From NCBI GenBank assembly GCA_018436925.1, contig JAHDKI010000011.1, positions 124,001-188,000 on the forward strand: a stretch of DNA of 64,000 nt, written 5' to 3'. This DNA comes from Syntrophaceae bacterium. GTDB taxonomy: Bacteria; Desulfobacterota; Syntrophia; Syntrophales; Smithellaceae. The position numbers were made by a program, and so were the translations under genes. Below, one piece after another: positions 55,053-63,637 of the stretch; the stretch's first letter is position 1; each line of letters begins with the position of its first letter. The notes beneath the pieces are model-generated. The model was not told where the DNA came from, ran no database searches, and was given only the letters and a program-made list of their open reading frames with translations.

Positions 55053-57902
55053 ATGAAACTTCTGCGCGTTTCCATGAATTCCCAAATGGTATTGCATGAA
55101 AACCTGCCGGAAAAGTGGGCGTATTTGGGCGGCAGCGCCTTGATTGCCAAGCTCCTCAATCGGGAAGTGCCGCCCCAGTGCGATCCTCTGGGGCCGGAAA
55201 ACAAGCTCATTGTCGCCTGTGGACCGCTGGCCGGAACGCGTGCGCCGCAACTGGGACGTGTCTCTGTCGGCGCGAAAAGTCCTTTGACCCAGGGCATCAA
55301 GGAGGCGAACTCCGGAGGGCCTGCCGGCCAGTATCTGGATCGACTGGGGCTTCGCGCCATCGTCTTTGAAGGTCGGCCTGAGCCGGGCAGGCTTTTGAGC
55401 CTCATCGTCACGAAAGACAAAGCCGAGCTCGTTGCGGCGGATGACTACCAGGGCATGAAAACGTACGCGCTTGTGTCGGCCATTCATGAAAAGTACGGCG
55501 ACAAGGCGGCTGTCATCTGCACGGGACTGGCCGGCGAGCGCCAGTACAAAGGCGCCTCCGTGTCGCTCACTGACATTTTCGGCGATCCGTCGCGAAACGC
55601 CGCGCGAGGTGGACTCGGCGCCGTGATGGGGTCCAAAGGCCTTAAGGCGATCATCCTCGATCCGACCGGAACGGAGCAGGTGACGCTTGCCGATCCGGAT
55701 GCGTTTCGTTCCACCGTGCGCGAATGGGCGGAAGTGATGAAACACGATGTGGCCATCAGCCTGTATTCCCGCTTCGGAACGCCCTTTGCCATCAACAACT
55801 CCGCGGGCCACGGATCGCTTCCCGCAAAAAATTACCGCTCCGGCCGTCCGCAAAACTTCACGGCGGTCAGCGGCAACGCCATCCAGAAAATTCTGTTTGA
55901 ACGTGGCGGCAAGATGCACGGCTGCATGCCGGGGTGTCTCGTCCAGTGTTCGATTATCTATCCCGACAAGGATGGCAAGAAAATCTGCGCGGCCTATGAG
56001 TATGAAACGATCGCGCTTTTAGGGACGAATCTGGGCATTACCGACAATGACGCGATCGCCCGGCTCAAATTTATGTGCGACGATCTGGGACTCGACGCCA
56101 TTGAAACCGGCGCGGCCCTCGGTGTGGCGGCGGAAGCCCGCAAGATGAGGTGGGGCGACGCCAAAGGCGCTGAAAAGCTGCTGGGGGAAATCGAAAAGGA
56201 AACGCCGCTGGGGTTTGCGCTGGCCAACGGTGTCGTGACCACCGCCCGTTACCTGAAGACGGACCGCGTTCCCGCCTTCAAGGGTCAGGCGCTGCCCGCG
56301 CACGATCCACGCGCCGTCAAGGGAACGGGGGTGACGTATTTTTCCTCGCCTATGGGCGCGGACCACACAGCGGGTCTGACCTACCGCCTGCCCAAGGATA
56401 AAAACGACCAGATCGCAACCTCGCTTAAAACCCAGATTAAAGCGGCGGCCTGCGACGCGTTCGGCTATTGCCTCAACGCGGTGCCGGGCGGCGAACCGGT
56501 TTATCCGTTTTTTGCCGCGCTGATGAACGCGCGCTTCGGCCTGGCGATGACCGAATTCGACGTGGTTAAAATCGCGAAGGAAACCCTCAAGGATCAGCTT
56601 GCGTTCAACGATAAAGCGCAGTTTTCCAGGGTCGATAAAAAAATTCCCGCCTTCTTCCGCGAGGAACTGATTGCGCCCACGGAGAGCGTTTTTGACGTGC
56701 CGGAAAAAGAGATCAAAGCCCTCTGGTCCGGTCTCGATGCGTTCAAGGAAAAGGGTAAAGTCTGGGAAATCCGCATTCCGCCGATGCCGGATATTCTAAT
56801 GGGTGAAGGCGTGGCCAAAAGCATGGGCAGAAAAATCAAGGCCATGAAAGTCAACAAAGTTTTTCTGGTCACGGACCCCTTTATGTTTCAATGCGGCCGC
56901 GCCGATGAAGTCAAACAAATTCTCGCCAAAAGCGGTATCGAAACGGTCGTCTTTCCCGACGTGGAGCCGGATCCGCCCATTGAGCTCATCGAACGGGCCG
57001 GCAGGCTTTACAGGCAGAAGAAGTGCGACGGCATTGTGGGTTTGGGCGGAGGCTCGTCGCTCGATACCGCCAAAACCCTGGGGCTGCGCGTGACGCATCC
57101 GGGCGATCTGCGAGAATACGAAGGGATCGTCGGCGGCAACGCCAAAATTCAGCCCATCTTCCCGCCGATCGTCTGCGTGCCGACCACCTCCGGCACGGGC
57201 AGCGAAGTCAATCCCTGTGCGGTGCTCACGGACAAGGCCCGCGATCTGAAATTCATTCTGATGAGCAATGCTTTCATCCCGAAACTCGCCGTCATCGATC
57301 CGCTGTTCACGAAAACGATGCCCCCTGCCCTCACGATCGAATCCGGCATCGACGCGCTGGCGCATTGCATTGAAGGCATGGTGTCGCTGGCGACGCCCTA
57401 TCACCCGTATTTTACGACCATGGCGCTAAACGGCGTGAAGTTGATCGGGACCAGCCTGACTGTTGCGTATCGGGAGCCCGACAATATGCGCGCGCGTACT
57501 GACCTGTGCATGGCGGCTCTCTGCGGCGGCCTGGCTTTTCTCAAAGGGCTGGGTCTCGGGCACGCGCTCACACACGCGATCGGCGCGCACTACCACCTGC
57601 CGCACGGCCGCGCGGCGATCTTCGGTCTTTTGGGATTTGTGATCGCCAACAAAGAAACCTGCCGCGACGCGTTTATGGATATGGCCTATCTGATCAACCG
57701 CTCCGACGATCTGGAGGCCGCCCTGCGACGGCTTTACGGCGAACTGAACATTGACCTCAAGTTGAAGAACTACGGCCTGAAAAAAGAAGACTTAAAGGAA
57801 ATCGCTTTCTACACCTCGCGCGACGCGGTGAACATGGCCACCGACCCGACGTCGCCCGGCCAATCCAAAATTCTGGAGATTCTCACGGCGATGTACGAGT
57901 AG
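55053..57902 (+). CDS. Fusion of aldehyde:ferredoxin oxidoreductase and iron alcohol dehydrogenase, copy 2
   Basis: A second 949-residue fusion of identical length to the gene before it. Cluster Cys again start at 291 in CMPGCLVQC, and the AOR motifs recur (SPLTQGIKEANSGG, RGGLGAVMGSKGLKAI). The ADH half keeps GIDALAHCIEG, GLGHALTHAIG and HLPHGRA metal-ligand segments and GLGGGSSLDTAK for NAD(P). Main differences lie in surface loops and near the ADH substrate region (LATPYHPYFTT vs CTAEKYHPYYES), suggesting different substrate range. The start ATG at 55053 has AGGAGG; the long upstream frame is not AOR-like. Followed by the acyl-CoA dehydrogenase after 66 bp. Confidence 0.9.
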   Translation: MKLLRVSMNSQMVLHENLPEKWAYLGGSALIAKLLNREVPPQCDPLGPENKLIVACGPLAGTRAPQLGRVSVGAKSPLTQGIKEANSGGPAGQYLDRLGLRAIVFEGRPEPGRLLSLIVTKDKAELVAADDYQGMKTYALVSAIHEKYGDKAAVICTGLAGERQYKGASVSLTDIFGDPSRNAARGGLGAVMGSKGLKAIILDPTGTEQVTLADPDAFRSTVREWAEVMKHDVAISLYSRFGTPFAINNSAGHGSLPAKNYRSGRPQNFTAVSGNAIQKILFERGGKMHGCMPGCLVQCSIIYPDKDGKKICAAYEYETIALLGTNLGITDNDAIARLKFMCDDLGLDAIETGAALGVAAEARKMRWGDAKGAEKLLGEIEKETPLGFALANGVVTTARYLKTDRVPAFKGQALPAHDPRAVKGTGVTYFSSPMGADHTAGLTYRLPKDKNDQIATSLKTQIKAAACDAFGYCLNAVPGGEPVYPFFAALMNARFGLAMTEFDVVKIAKETLKDQLAFNDKAQFSRVDKKIPAFFREELIAPTESVFDVPEKEIKALWSGLDAFKEKGKVWEIRIPPMPDILMGEGVAKSMGRKIKAMKVNKVFLVTDPFMFQCGRADEVKQILAKSGIETVVFPDVEPDPPIELIERAGRLYRQKKCDGIVGLGGGSSLDTAKTLGLRVTHPGDLREYEGIVGGNAKIQPIFPPIVCVPTTSGTGSEVNPCAVLTDKARDLKFILMSNAFIPKLAVIDPLFTKTMPPALTIESGIDALAHCIEGMVSLATPYHPYFTTMALNGVKLIGTSLTVAYREPDNMRARTDLCMAALCGGLAFLKGLGLGHALTHAIGAHYHLPHGRAAIFGLLGFVIANKETCRDAFMDMAYLINRSDDLEAALRRLYGELNIDLKLKNYGLKKEDLKEIAFYTSRDAVNMATDPTSPGQSKILEILTAMYE

Positions 57903-57968
57903 ACAGAAAAATCCTTAGGGCTTTTGGAAATTTAAATTATTAAAAATAAATATATTTGGAGGCGCATT

Positions 57969-59804
57969 ATGGAATTCAGGTACGATGTTCGGGATTTGAA
58001 GTTTATCTTGAAGGAGTGGCTGCCGACGGAAGAAGTGCTCGCCTGCGAGCGCTACAAGGACAACTTTTCGATGGATGACATTGAGATGCTGCTTACCGAA
58101 GGTTACAAGGTCGCCAAAACCGTCGTCAACCCTATCAACGCGCCGGGCGACAAAATCGGCGTGAAGTTTGAAAAAGGCGTGGTGACGGCCGTTCCCGGGT
58201 TTAAAGAGGCCTACCGGTTTTTGCAGGAAAACGGCTGGGGCTCATCGAGCGAATGCATTCAGGTGGAAACGGGCATGCCGCTCATTCTTTACAAAGCCTG
58301 CGCCGAGATGAACACGGCGGCCTGCCCGGCGCTCACCTCCTGCATCAAGCTCACCTCCGGCGCGGCCAATTTAATCCTGCGTTTCGGCGCAGAGGAAGAT
58401 CAAAACCGCTTCGTCCCCAAAATGCTCTCCGGCGACTGGCAGGGTACGATGTGCCTGACGGAGCCGAACTTCGGCTCGGACACGGGCGATATCATTACGC
58501 GCTCCTACCCCACCGACGATCCGCGCGTCTGGAAAATCAAGGGCACGAAGATGTTCATCACGGCGGGCGACCAGGGCACCTGCGAAAACACCATCCACCT
58601 GCTTTTAGCCCGACCTGAAGGCGGGGCGCCGGGATCGCCCGGCATAGGGCTTTATATCGTTCCCAAATACTGGGTGAACGATGACGGGTCGATGGGCGAT
58701 TTCAACGATGTGACCACCGCCGGCGTGGAGCATAAAATGGGCCTGCACGCGCAGGCGACTGCTTTGCTGAATTTCGGCGAAGAGGACAATTGCCGGGGCA
58801 TTCTGCTGGGGCCGCCGCCCGATGCAAAAGGGTATTCGCAGGGGTTGGCGATGATGTTCCACATGATGAACGAATCGCGCATCGGCACGGGACACAACGC
58901 CAACACGCAAGGCGCGGCCGCGTATTATTTCGCGTCACAATACGCCACCGAGCGCATTCAGGGCCGTCCTTTCGGCATCAAGGGCGCCGAACGCGTTCCC
59001 ATTATTCAACATGAAGATATCCGCAGGATGCTTCTGGATATGAAAGCGCACGTCGAAGGCATCCGCGCCATGATCTTCAAGGGCTTTTATTATCTCGATA
59101 TCGAAGGCAATTCGACCGATAAAGAGAAGGCCAAAAAGTGCGCCTCGTTTGCTGAAATTCTCACGCCGATTGTCAAATGCTACGGTTCGGAAGCGTCTCT
59201 GGGCGTGATCGCCCAGGCCATTCAGGTGTTGGGCGGCGTCGGCTACACGATGGAATATCCTGTCGAACAGTACTTAAGAGATTCGAAGATTCTCACCATC
59301 TGGGAGGGCACGTCGTTTATTCACGCCAACGACCTTATCGGACGGAAAATGCGCATGAAAGACGGAGCGCCTTTTGCCGCGTGGCTGGCGGATATTCAGA
59401 GTTTCATCGATGCCAACCTTCAGACGAAAGGTTTCGAAAAGGAAATGGGGAATCTGGCCCGTGCGTATCAAGCGGCGGTGGACGTCAAAGGCACTTATGA
59501 CGCCTGGTATGCCGACATGGACGCCAAGCGCGAGCTCATCCCGCTTTTCGCCCAGAGGGCGCTGTTCGTCTTTGGACAGGTTTATGTGGCGATGTGCCTT
59601 CTGGATCAGGCCCTTTTGGCGGCCAAAAAATCCGCGACTCTCAAACCCGGCGAAGGCGACTACCTTTTTTACGCGGGCAAAATCGCGTCGGCTCGATACT
59701 ACGCCAACAACATCCTGCCGAATGCATCGATGCTGGCCTCGCTCATTAAAAGCGAAGAGGATTCGGTGCTGACCTGTCCGGAAGAAGCGCTTGTAGTGAG
59801 TTAA
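57969..59804 (+). CDS. Acyl-CoA dehydrogenase, DmdC-like (long form)
   Basis: A 611-residue flavoprotein, longer than the ~380-residue short-chain enzymes because of N- and C-terminal extensions typical of the DmdC/AcdA-like branch. FAD/substrate region MCLTEPNFGSDTGDI and the base Glu in LTIWEGTS are present. It oxidises an acyl-CoA to the 2,3-enoyl-CoA with an electron-transfer flavoprotein, or may reduce it. No etfAB gene is in the window. GGAGG precedes the ATG. It stands between the fusion enzyme and a thiolase, as expected for beta-oxidation. Confidence 0.9.
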   Translation: MEFRYDVRDLKFILKEWLPTEEVLACERYKDNFSMDDIEMLLTEGYKVAKTVVNPINAPGDKIGVKFEKGVVTAVPGFKEAYRFLQENGWGSSSECIQVETGMPLILYKACAEMNTAACPALTSCIKLTSGAANLILRFGAEEDQNRFVPKMLSGDWQGTMCLTEPNFGSDTGDIITRSYPTDDPRVWKIKGTKMFITAGDQGTCENTIHLLLARPEGGAPGSPGIGLYIVPKYWVNDDGSMGDFNDVTTAGVEHKMGLHAQATALLNFGEEDNCRGILLGPPPDAKGYSQGLAMMFHMMNESRIGTGHNANTQGAAAYYFASQYATERIQGRPFGIKGAERVPIIQHEDIRRMLLDMKAHVEGIRAMIFKGFYYLDIEGNSTDKEKAKKCASFAEILTPIVKCYGSEASLGVIAQAIQVLGGVGYTMEYPVEQYLRDSKILTIWEGTSFIHANDLIGRKMRMKDGAPFAAWLADIQSFIDANLQTKGFEKEMGNLARAYQAAVDVKGTYDAWYADMDAKRELIPLFAQRALFVFGQVYVAMCLLDQALLAAKKSATLKPGEGDYLFYAGKIASARYYANNILPNASMLASLIKSEEDSVLTCPEEALVVS

Positions 59805-59869
59805 AGGCTCAAGGTTCAAAGCGCAAGGTTAAAGGTGCAATTTGGAATGAATTTCAGGAGAATAAATAT

Positions 59870-61051
59870 ATGAAGGAAATTTATCTGGTGGAAAGTGTGC
59901 GAACCGGCATTGCCAAGGCCGGGAAGAGTTCCTGGTTTACGAATCTGCGGGCCGACGACCTCTCGGCGCTTGTCATGAATGAGGCGATTCGCCGGGCGGG
60001 ACTCGTTGATAAAAAAGAAAAAATCGATGACGTCATCTGGGGCGGGACGGCGCTCATGAAAGACATGGGCTCCAACATCGGCCGCTACGCGGGTATTATG
60101 GCGGGCTTGCCGCACAGCGTGCCGGGCTGCACGGTGGACCGCTTCTGCGCGTCGGGTCTGCAATCGATTGCTTTTGCCATCTCATCGATCAACATGGGCT
60201 GGGCGGATCTGATTCTGGCCGGCGGCGCGCAGCACATGACGCATATTCCGATGGGAACGATGTCGGATCCGAACCCCCGGCTTTCGGAATTTTGCGATCC
60301 GAAAATGGTCTCGATGGGCTACACGGCGGAAATGGTGGCGCGCAAATACGGCATTTCCCGCAAGGAACAGGACGAGATGGCGGTGGAAAGCCATGCCAAG
60401 GCTCATGAAGCCACGCAAAAAGGGCTATTCAAGGAGGAGATTCTGCCCATTGAAGCCGATGTTCCGCAGGAGGACGGCTCGACGAAAAAGATGATCGTCG
60501 ATCGCGACCAGGGCATTCGTCCGACCACGACAATGGAAACGCTCGCCAAACTCGAGCCGGTTTTCATCAAGGATGAACAGGGAACCGTGACGGCGGGTAA
60601 TTCCAGCCAGACCAACGACGCGGCCGCCTGTATTGTGGTGGCGAGCAAATCGGCCTGCGAAAAATTCGGCCTGAAACCTAAAATGCGACTGGTCGCCTAC
60701 AGCGTCGTCGGTGTTGATCCGGCCTATATGGGCATCGGCCCGGCTGTGGCGGTTCCAAAGGCGCTTGCCGAAGCAGGACTGAAAAAGGAAGACATCGGCC
60801 TATGGGAGGTCAATGAAGCCTTTGCCGCCCAGGCGGTTTACTGCACCAAAGAACTGGGCATCCGCAATCACAAGCTCCTGAATCCGAAAGGCAGCGGCAT
60901 CTCGCTGGGGCATCCACTGGGCTGCACGGGCGCGCGCATCGCGACGACCATCATGCACGAGATGCCGTTTTACGGTGTGAAATACGCGGTGGAGAGCATG
61001 TGCATCGGCCACGGCCAGGGCGCAGCAGCCGTCTGGGAATGGGTGGGATGA
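59870..61051 (+). CDS. Acetyl-CoA acyltransferase (thiolase), second copy
   Basis: A 393-residue thiolase. Nucleophile VDRFCASGLQSIAF, NEAFAAQAVY, GHPLGCTGARIAT, and the C-terminal CIGHGQGAAAVWEW. The C-terminal acid/base Cys is CIGHGQG. It belongs to the FadA-like, degradative branch rather than the AtoB-like first copy. Likely cleaves 3-ketoacyl-CoA made by the preceding dehydrogenase route. AGGAGAA precedes the ATG; 65 bp separate it from the dehydrogenase, with small repeated AAGGTTCAAAG-type words in the gap. Confidence 0.94.
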   Translation: MKEIYLVESVRTGIAKAGKSSWFTNLRADDLSALVMNEAIRRAGLVDKKEKIDDVIWGGTALMKDMGSNIGRYAGIMAGLPHSVPGCTVDRFCASGLQSIAFAISSINMGWADLILAGGAQHMTHIPMGTMSDPNPRLSEFCDPKMVSMGYTAEMVARKYGISRKEQDEMAVESHAKAHEATQKGLFKEEILPIEADVPQEDGSTKKMIVDRDQGIRPTTTMETLAKLEPVFIKDEQGTVTAGNSSQTNDAAACIVVASKSACEKFGLKPKMRLVAYSVVGVDPAYMGIGPAVAVPKALAEAGLKKEDIGLWEVNEAFAAQAVYCTKELGIRNHKLLNPKGSGISLGHPLGCTGARIATTIMHEMPFYGVKYAVESMCIGHGQGAAAVWEWVG

Positions 61052-61072
61052 AAAGCCGGCCGGATCTTCCCG

Positions 61073-61915
61073 ATGGATCGGTTGATCGCACAGGACATGG
61101 AGAAACCTTTTTCGAAACTGAAGAAAAAGATGACTATGGGGTTTTTGAATTTTTGGAAAAGAAAGATTCCCGGACGAGAAAAACCGGAGAGTCTTTCTTT
61201 TAAAGAATGGGTGAAAGCTCAGGCGGACCAAGAGTCTTACTGGTTTCACAAGATGGCCTTGTTTGAGGATGTCGAAACGGCCGGCTGGTCGAATCCGCTT
61301 GTCGAGAAATTGCCCCACTTCGGCCTTCCCGATGACATGACCGGAATGCGCGTGCTGGACATCGGCTGCGCGGAAGGATTTTTCTCATTCGAGGCTGAAC
61401 GGCGCAATGCCGGGGAAGTCGTGGCGATTGATTCCTTCCCCGATTCAATTCGACGGTTCAATATTTGCCGCAGCGCCTACGGTTCCCGAGCGACCGCTTA
61501 TCTATGCAATGTCTACGATCTTTCTCCCCGAACCTTTGGGACGTTCGACATGATCTTTTTTTTCGGCGTGTTGTATCACCTGCGTCATCCGCTGTTGGCT
61601 TTAGAGAAAATCTTTCAGGTGTGCGCCGGATCGCTCCTTTTGCAAACCGCCGTGATTGAACCGCCCGGGATGACGGATACGCCGGTGGCGCAATTCCATC
61701 CGTTCGGGATGCAAAGCGGGACGGTTGAAAAACCGCTTTACGATCCTACCGTTTTCTGGATGCCGAATAGCGCATGTGTTAAAGCCATGCTCGAGCATGT
61801 CGGATTCCGGCGGATCGAGTTTCTGAATGCGGATGCGGGCGTGGTTTACCGGGCGCGCTCGCCCGTGGAGCAAGCCGGTTGCCGTCCGGATGAAAGGAAA
61901 GCCCCGTGGTCCTGA
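61073..61915 (+). CDS. Class I SAM-dependent methyltransferase (DUF1698-like)
   Basis: A 280-residue protein with SAM motif I VLDIGCAEGFFSFEAERR, followed by GEVVAIDSFPDSIRRFN and FFFGVLYHLRHPLLAL; the layout resembles the CmoB/DUF1698 group of methyltransferases. Target unknown: a tRNA wobble-uridine or a small molecule. It follows the thiolase by 21 bp in the same reading frame. The start is uncertain: the ATG at 61073 is listed; ATGs at 61130 and 61136 are alternatives. Confidence 0.75.
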   Translation: MDRLIAQDMEKPFSKLKKKMTMGFLNFWKRKIPGREKPESLSFKEWVKAQADQESYWFHKMALFEDVETAGWSNPLVEKLPHFGLPDDMTGMRVLDIGCAEGFFSFEAERRNAGEVVAIDSFPDSIRRFNICRSAYGSRATAYLCNVYDLSPRTFGTFDMIFFFGVLYHLRHPLLALEKIFQVCAGSLLLQTAVIEPPGMTDTPVAQFHPFGMQSGTVEKPLYDPTVFWMPNSACVKAMLEHVGFRRIEFLNADAGVVYRARSPVEQAGCRPDERKAPWS

Positions 61916-62083
61916 TTTCCGGTTGTTCCTTAGGGAGACGTTTTTTAATCGATCCTGCAGGATAGGGGCTGCCGGTCCTGAAGCGGTTATCCCGCGAGGG
62001 GTTGCAAACGGCAGTCTTTTTAACGGGATGATCGTGCAAGGCAGCACAAGAAGAGCATTGTTTCTTTTTTCGAGGAACCTCTA

Positions 62084-63637
62084 ATGACTGGAGCAGAAGC
62101 AATCATCAAGACCGCGGCGCGGGCGAACGTGGAGATTTGCTTTGCCAATCCCGGTACGACCGAATTGGCGCTGGTCGCGGCGCTCGATTGCGAAAAATCA
62201 ATCAGACCCGTTTTGGGGCTTTTTGAAGGCGTCTGCACAGGCGCGGCCGACGGCTACGGCCGGGTCAAACAAAAGCCGGCCATGACGCTTCTGCATCTGG
62301 GGCCGGGGCTGGCCAACGGCATTGCGAACCTTCATAACGCCAGGCGCGCCCGCACGCCTGTTTTCAATGTCATTGGCGATCATGCCTCCTGGATTCGACC
62401 TTATGATCCGCCTTTGAACATGGATATTGCCGCACTCGCCCAAACCGTGTCGGGCTGGCACAAAACATCCGATTCGGCCGGCACGCTCTCTTCGGATACG
62501 GCCGCGGCGCTGTCCGCGTCCCGCTGCGGGCAGATCTCAACGCTGATTGTTGCCGCCGATCATCAATCGAAGACCTGTCCGGACGCGATTGTTGAAGAAG
62601 AATCGTTTTCTTTTCAAAACGTCGATAGCTCGATGATTGTCCATGCCGCCAATCTGATCAGGAACGCGAAAAGACCCGCGCTGATCCTGTCGGATAAAGC
62701 GCTGCGGGCCAGGGGACTGGCAGCGGCCGCCCAAATTCGCGCCAAATCGGAATGCGATCTCCTGATGGTTACATTTCCCGCTTGTTTTGAGGCGGGTGCA
62801 GGCCTGCCCGTTTTGAAGCGCATTCCGTATTTTCCCGATTCAGCCGGGAAGCTTTTGGCGAAATATGATGCTTTTGTTCTTGTCGGCGCTCCCCAACCGA
62901 CCGCTTTTTTCGGATACGAAGGCGGCGCAACGCTGCTTTTGCCGGATGAAGCTCCACGGGTCCGCATCGACACGTTCAAGCAGGATGCGGCCGCCGTTTT
63001 GGAAGCGCTTTCTTCTTTCCTGGGGCCGGATGTCGGACGAGAAGCGCTTGCACCGCTAATGGGACAGCAGGCGATTCCGGGCCTGCCTACAGGCGCGCTG
63101 ACCGCCGAGAAAATGTGCGCGGTCGTTGCCGCTCTTCAGCCGGAAGGGTGCATTTTGGTGGAAGAGGGGATTTCTTCCGCCGTATCCTATTATTCCCACT
63201 CGCCTTATCTGAAGCCTTACACCCATTTGACGCTCACCGGCGGGTCGATCGGCATGGGCATGCCGCTGGCTTTGGGCGCGGCGCTGGCCGAACCGGATCG
63301 TCAGGTGATCACGATCCAGGCGGACGGATCGGCAATGTACACGCCGCAGGCTTTGTGGTCTCAGGCGCGGGAGCAGGCCAGGGTGATAACCGTGATTTGT
63401 TCCAACAGAACCTACTTCACGATTGAGCTGGAATATCTTCGGGCCGGGTACGGACAGCCGGGTGAGGCCGCCCGGTCTCTAATGAGTCTGGATGCGCCGC
63501 CCCTGGATTTCGAAAGCTTAAGCCGCGGCATGGGGGTGCCGGCCGCACGGGTTGATACGGTCGAACGGTTTATCGCCGAATTTCGTAAAGGTCTCGCCCA
63601 CCAAGGCCCCTGTCTGATTGAGGCGATCCTGAAATGA
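62084..63637 (+). CDS. Thiamine-diphosphate enzyme, acetolactate synthase/benzoylformate decarboxylase-like
   Basis: A 517-residue ThDP enzyme of the IlvB-like group. The cofactor-activating Glu is E48 in GLFEGVCTGAADGYGR; the ThDP/Mg motif is ADGSAMYTPQALW...VICSN; the first domain starts TGAEAIIKTAARANVEICFANPGTTE. It is shorter than true acetolactate synthase (~560) and has no obvious FAD or small regulatory subunit. It could decarboxylate a 2-oxoacid or ligate aldehydes. GAGGAA precedes the ATG. The next gene starts inside its stop (ATGA overlap). Confidence 0.85.
   Translation: MTGAEAIIKTAARANVEICFANPGTTELALVAALDCEKSIRPVLGLFEGVCTGAADGYGRVKQKPAMTLLHLGPGLANGIANLHNARRARTPVFNVIGDHASWIRPYDPPLNMDIAALAQTVSGWHKTSDSAGTLSSDTAAALSASRCGQISTLIVAADHQSKTCPDAIVEEESFSFQNVDSSMIVHAANLIRNAKRPALILSDKALRARGLAAAAQIRAKSECDLLMVTFPACFEAGAGLPVLKRIPYFPDSAGKLLAKYDAFVLVGAPQPTAFFGYEGGATLLLPDEAPRVRIDTFKQDAAAVLEALSSFLGPDVGREALAPLMGQQAIPGLPTGALTAEKMCAVVAALQPEGCILVEEGISSAVSYYSHSPYLKPYTHLTLTGGSIGMGMPLALGAALAEPDRQVITIQADGSAMYTPQALWSQAREQARVITVICSNRTYFTIELEYLRAGYGQPGEAARSLMSLDAPPLDFESLSRGMGVPAARVDTVERFIAEFRKGLAHQGPCLIEAILK

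Noticed and set aside
61049..61072. Thiolase stop TGA read as selenocysteine into the methyltransferase frame
   Set aside because: The two genes share a frame, but the thiolase is already full length with its normal C-terminus, and no SECIS-like need is apparent.
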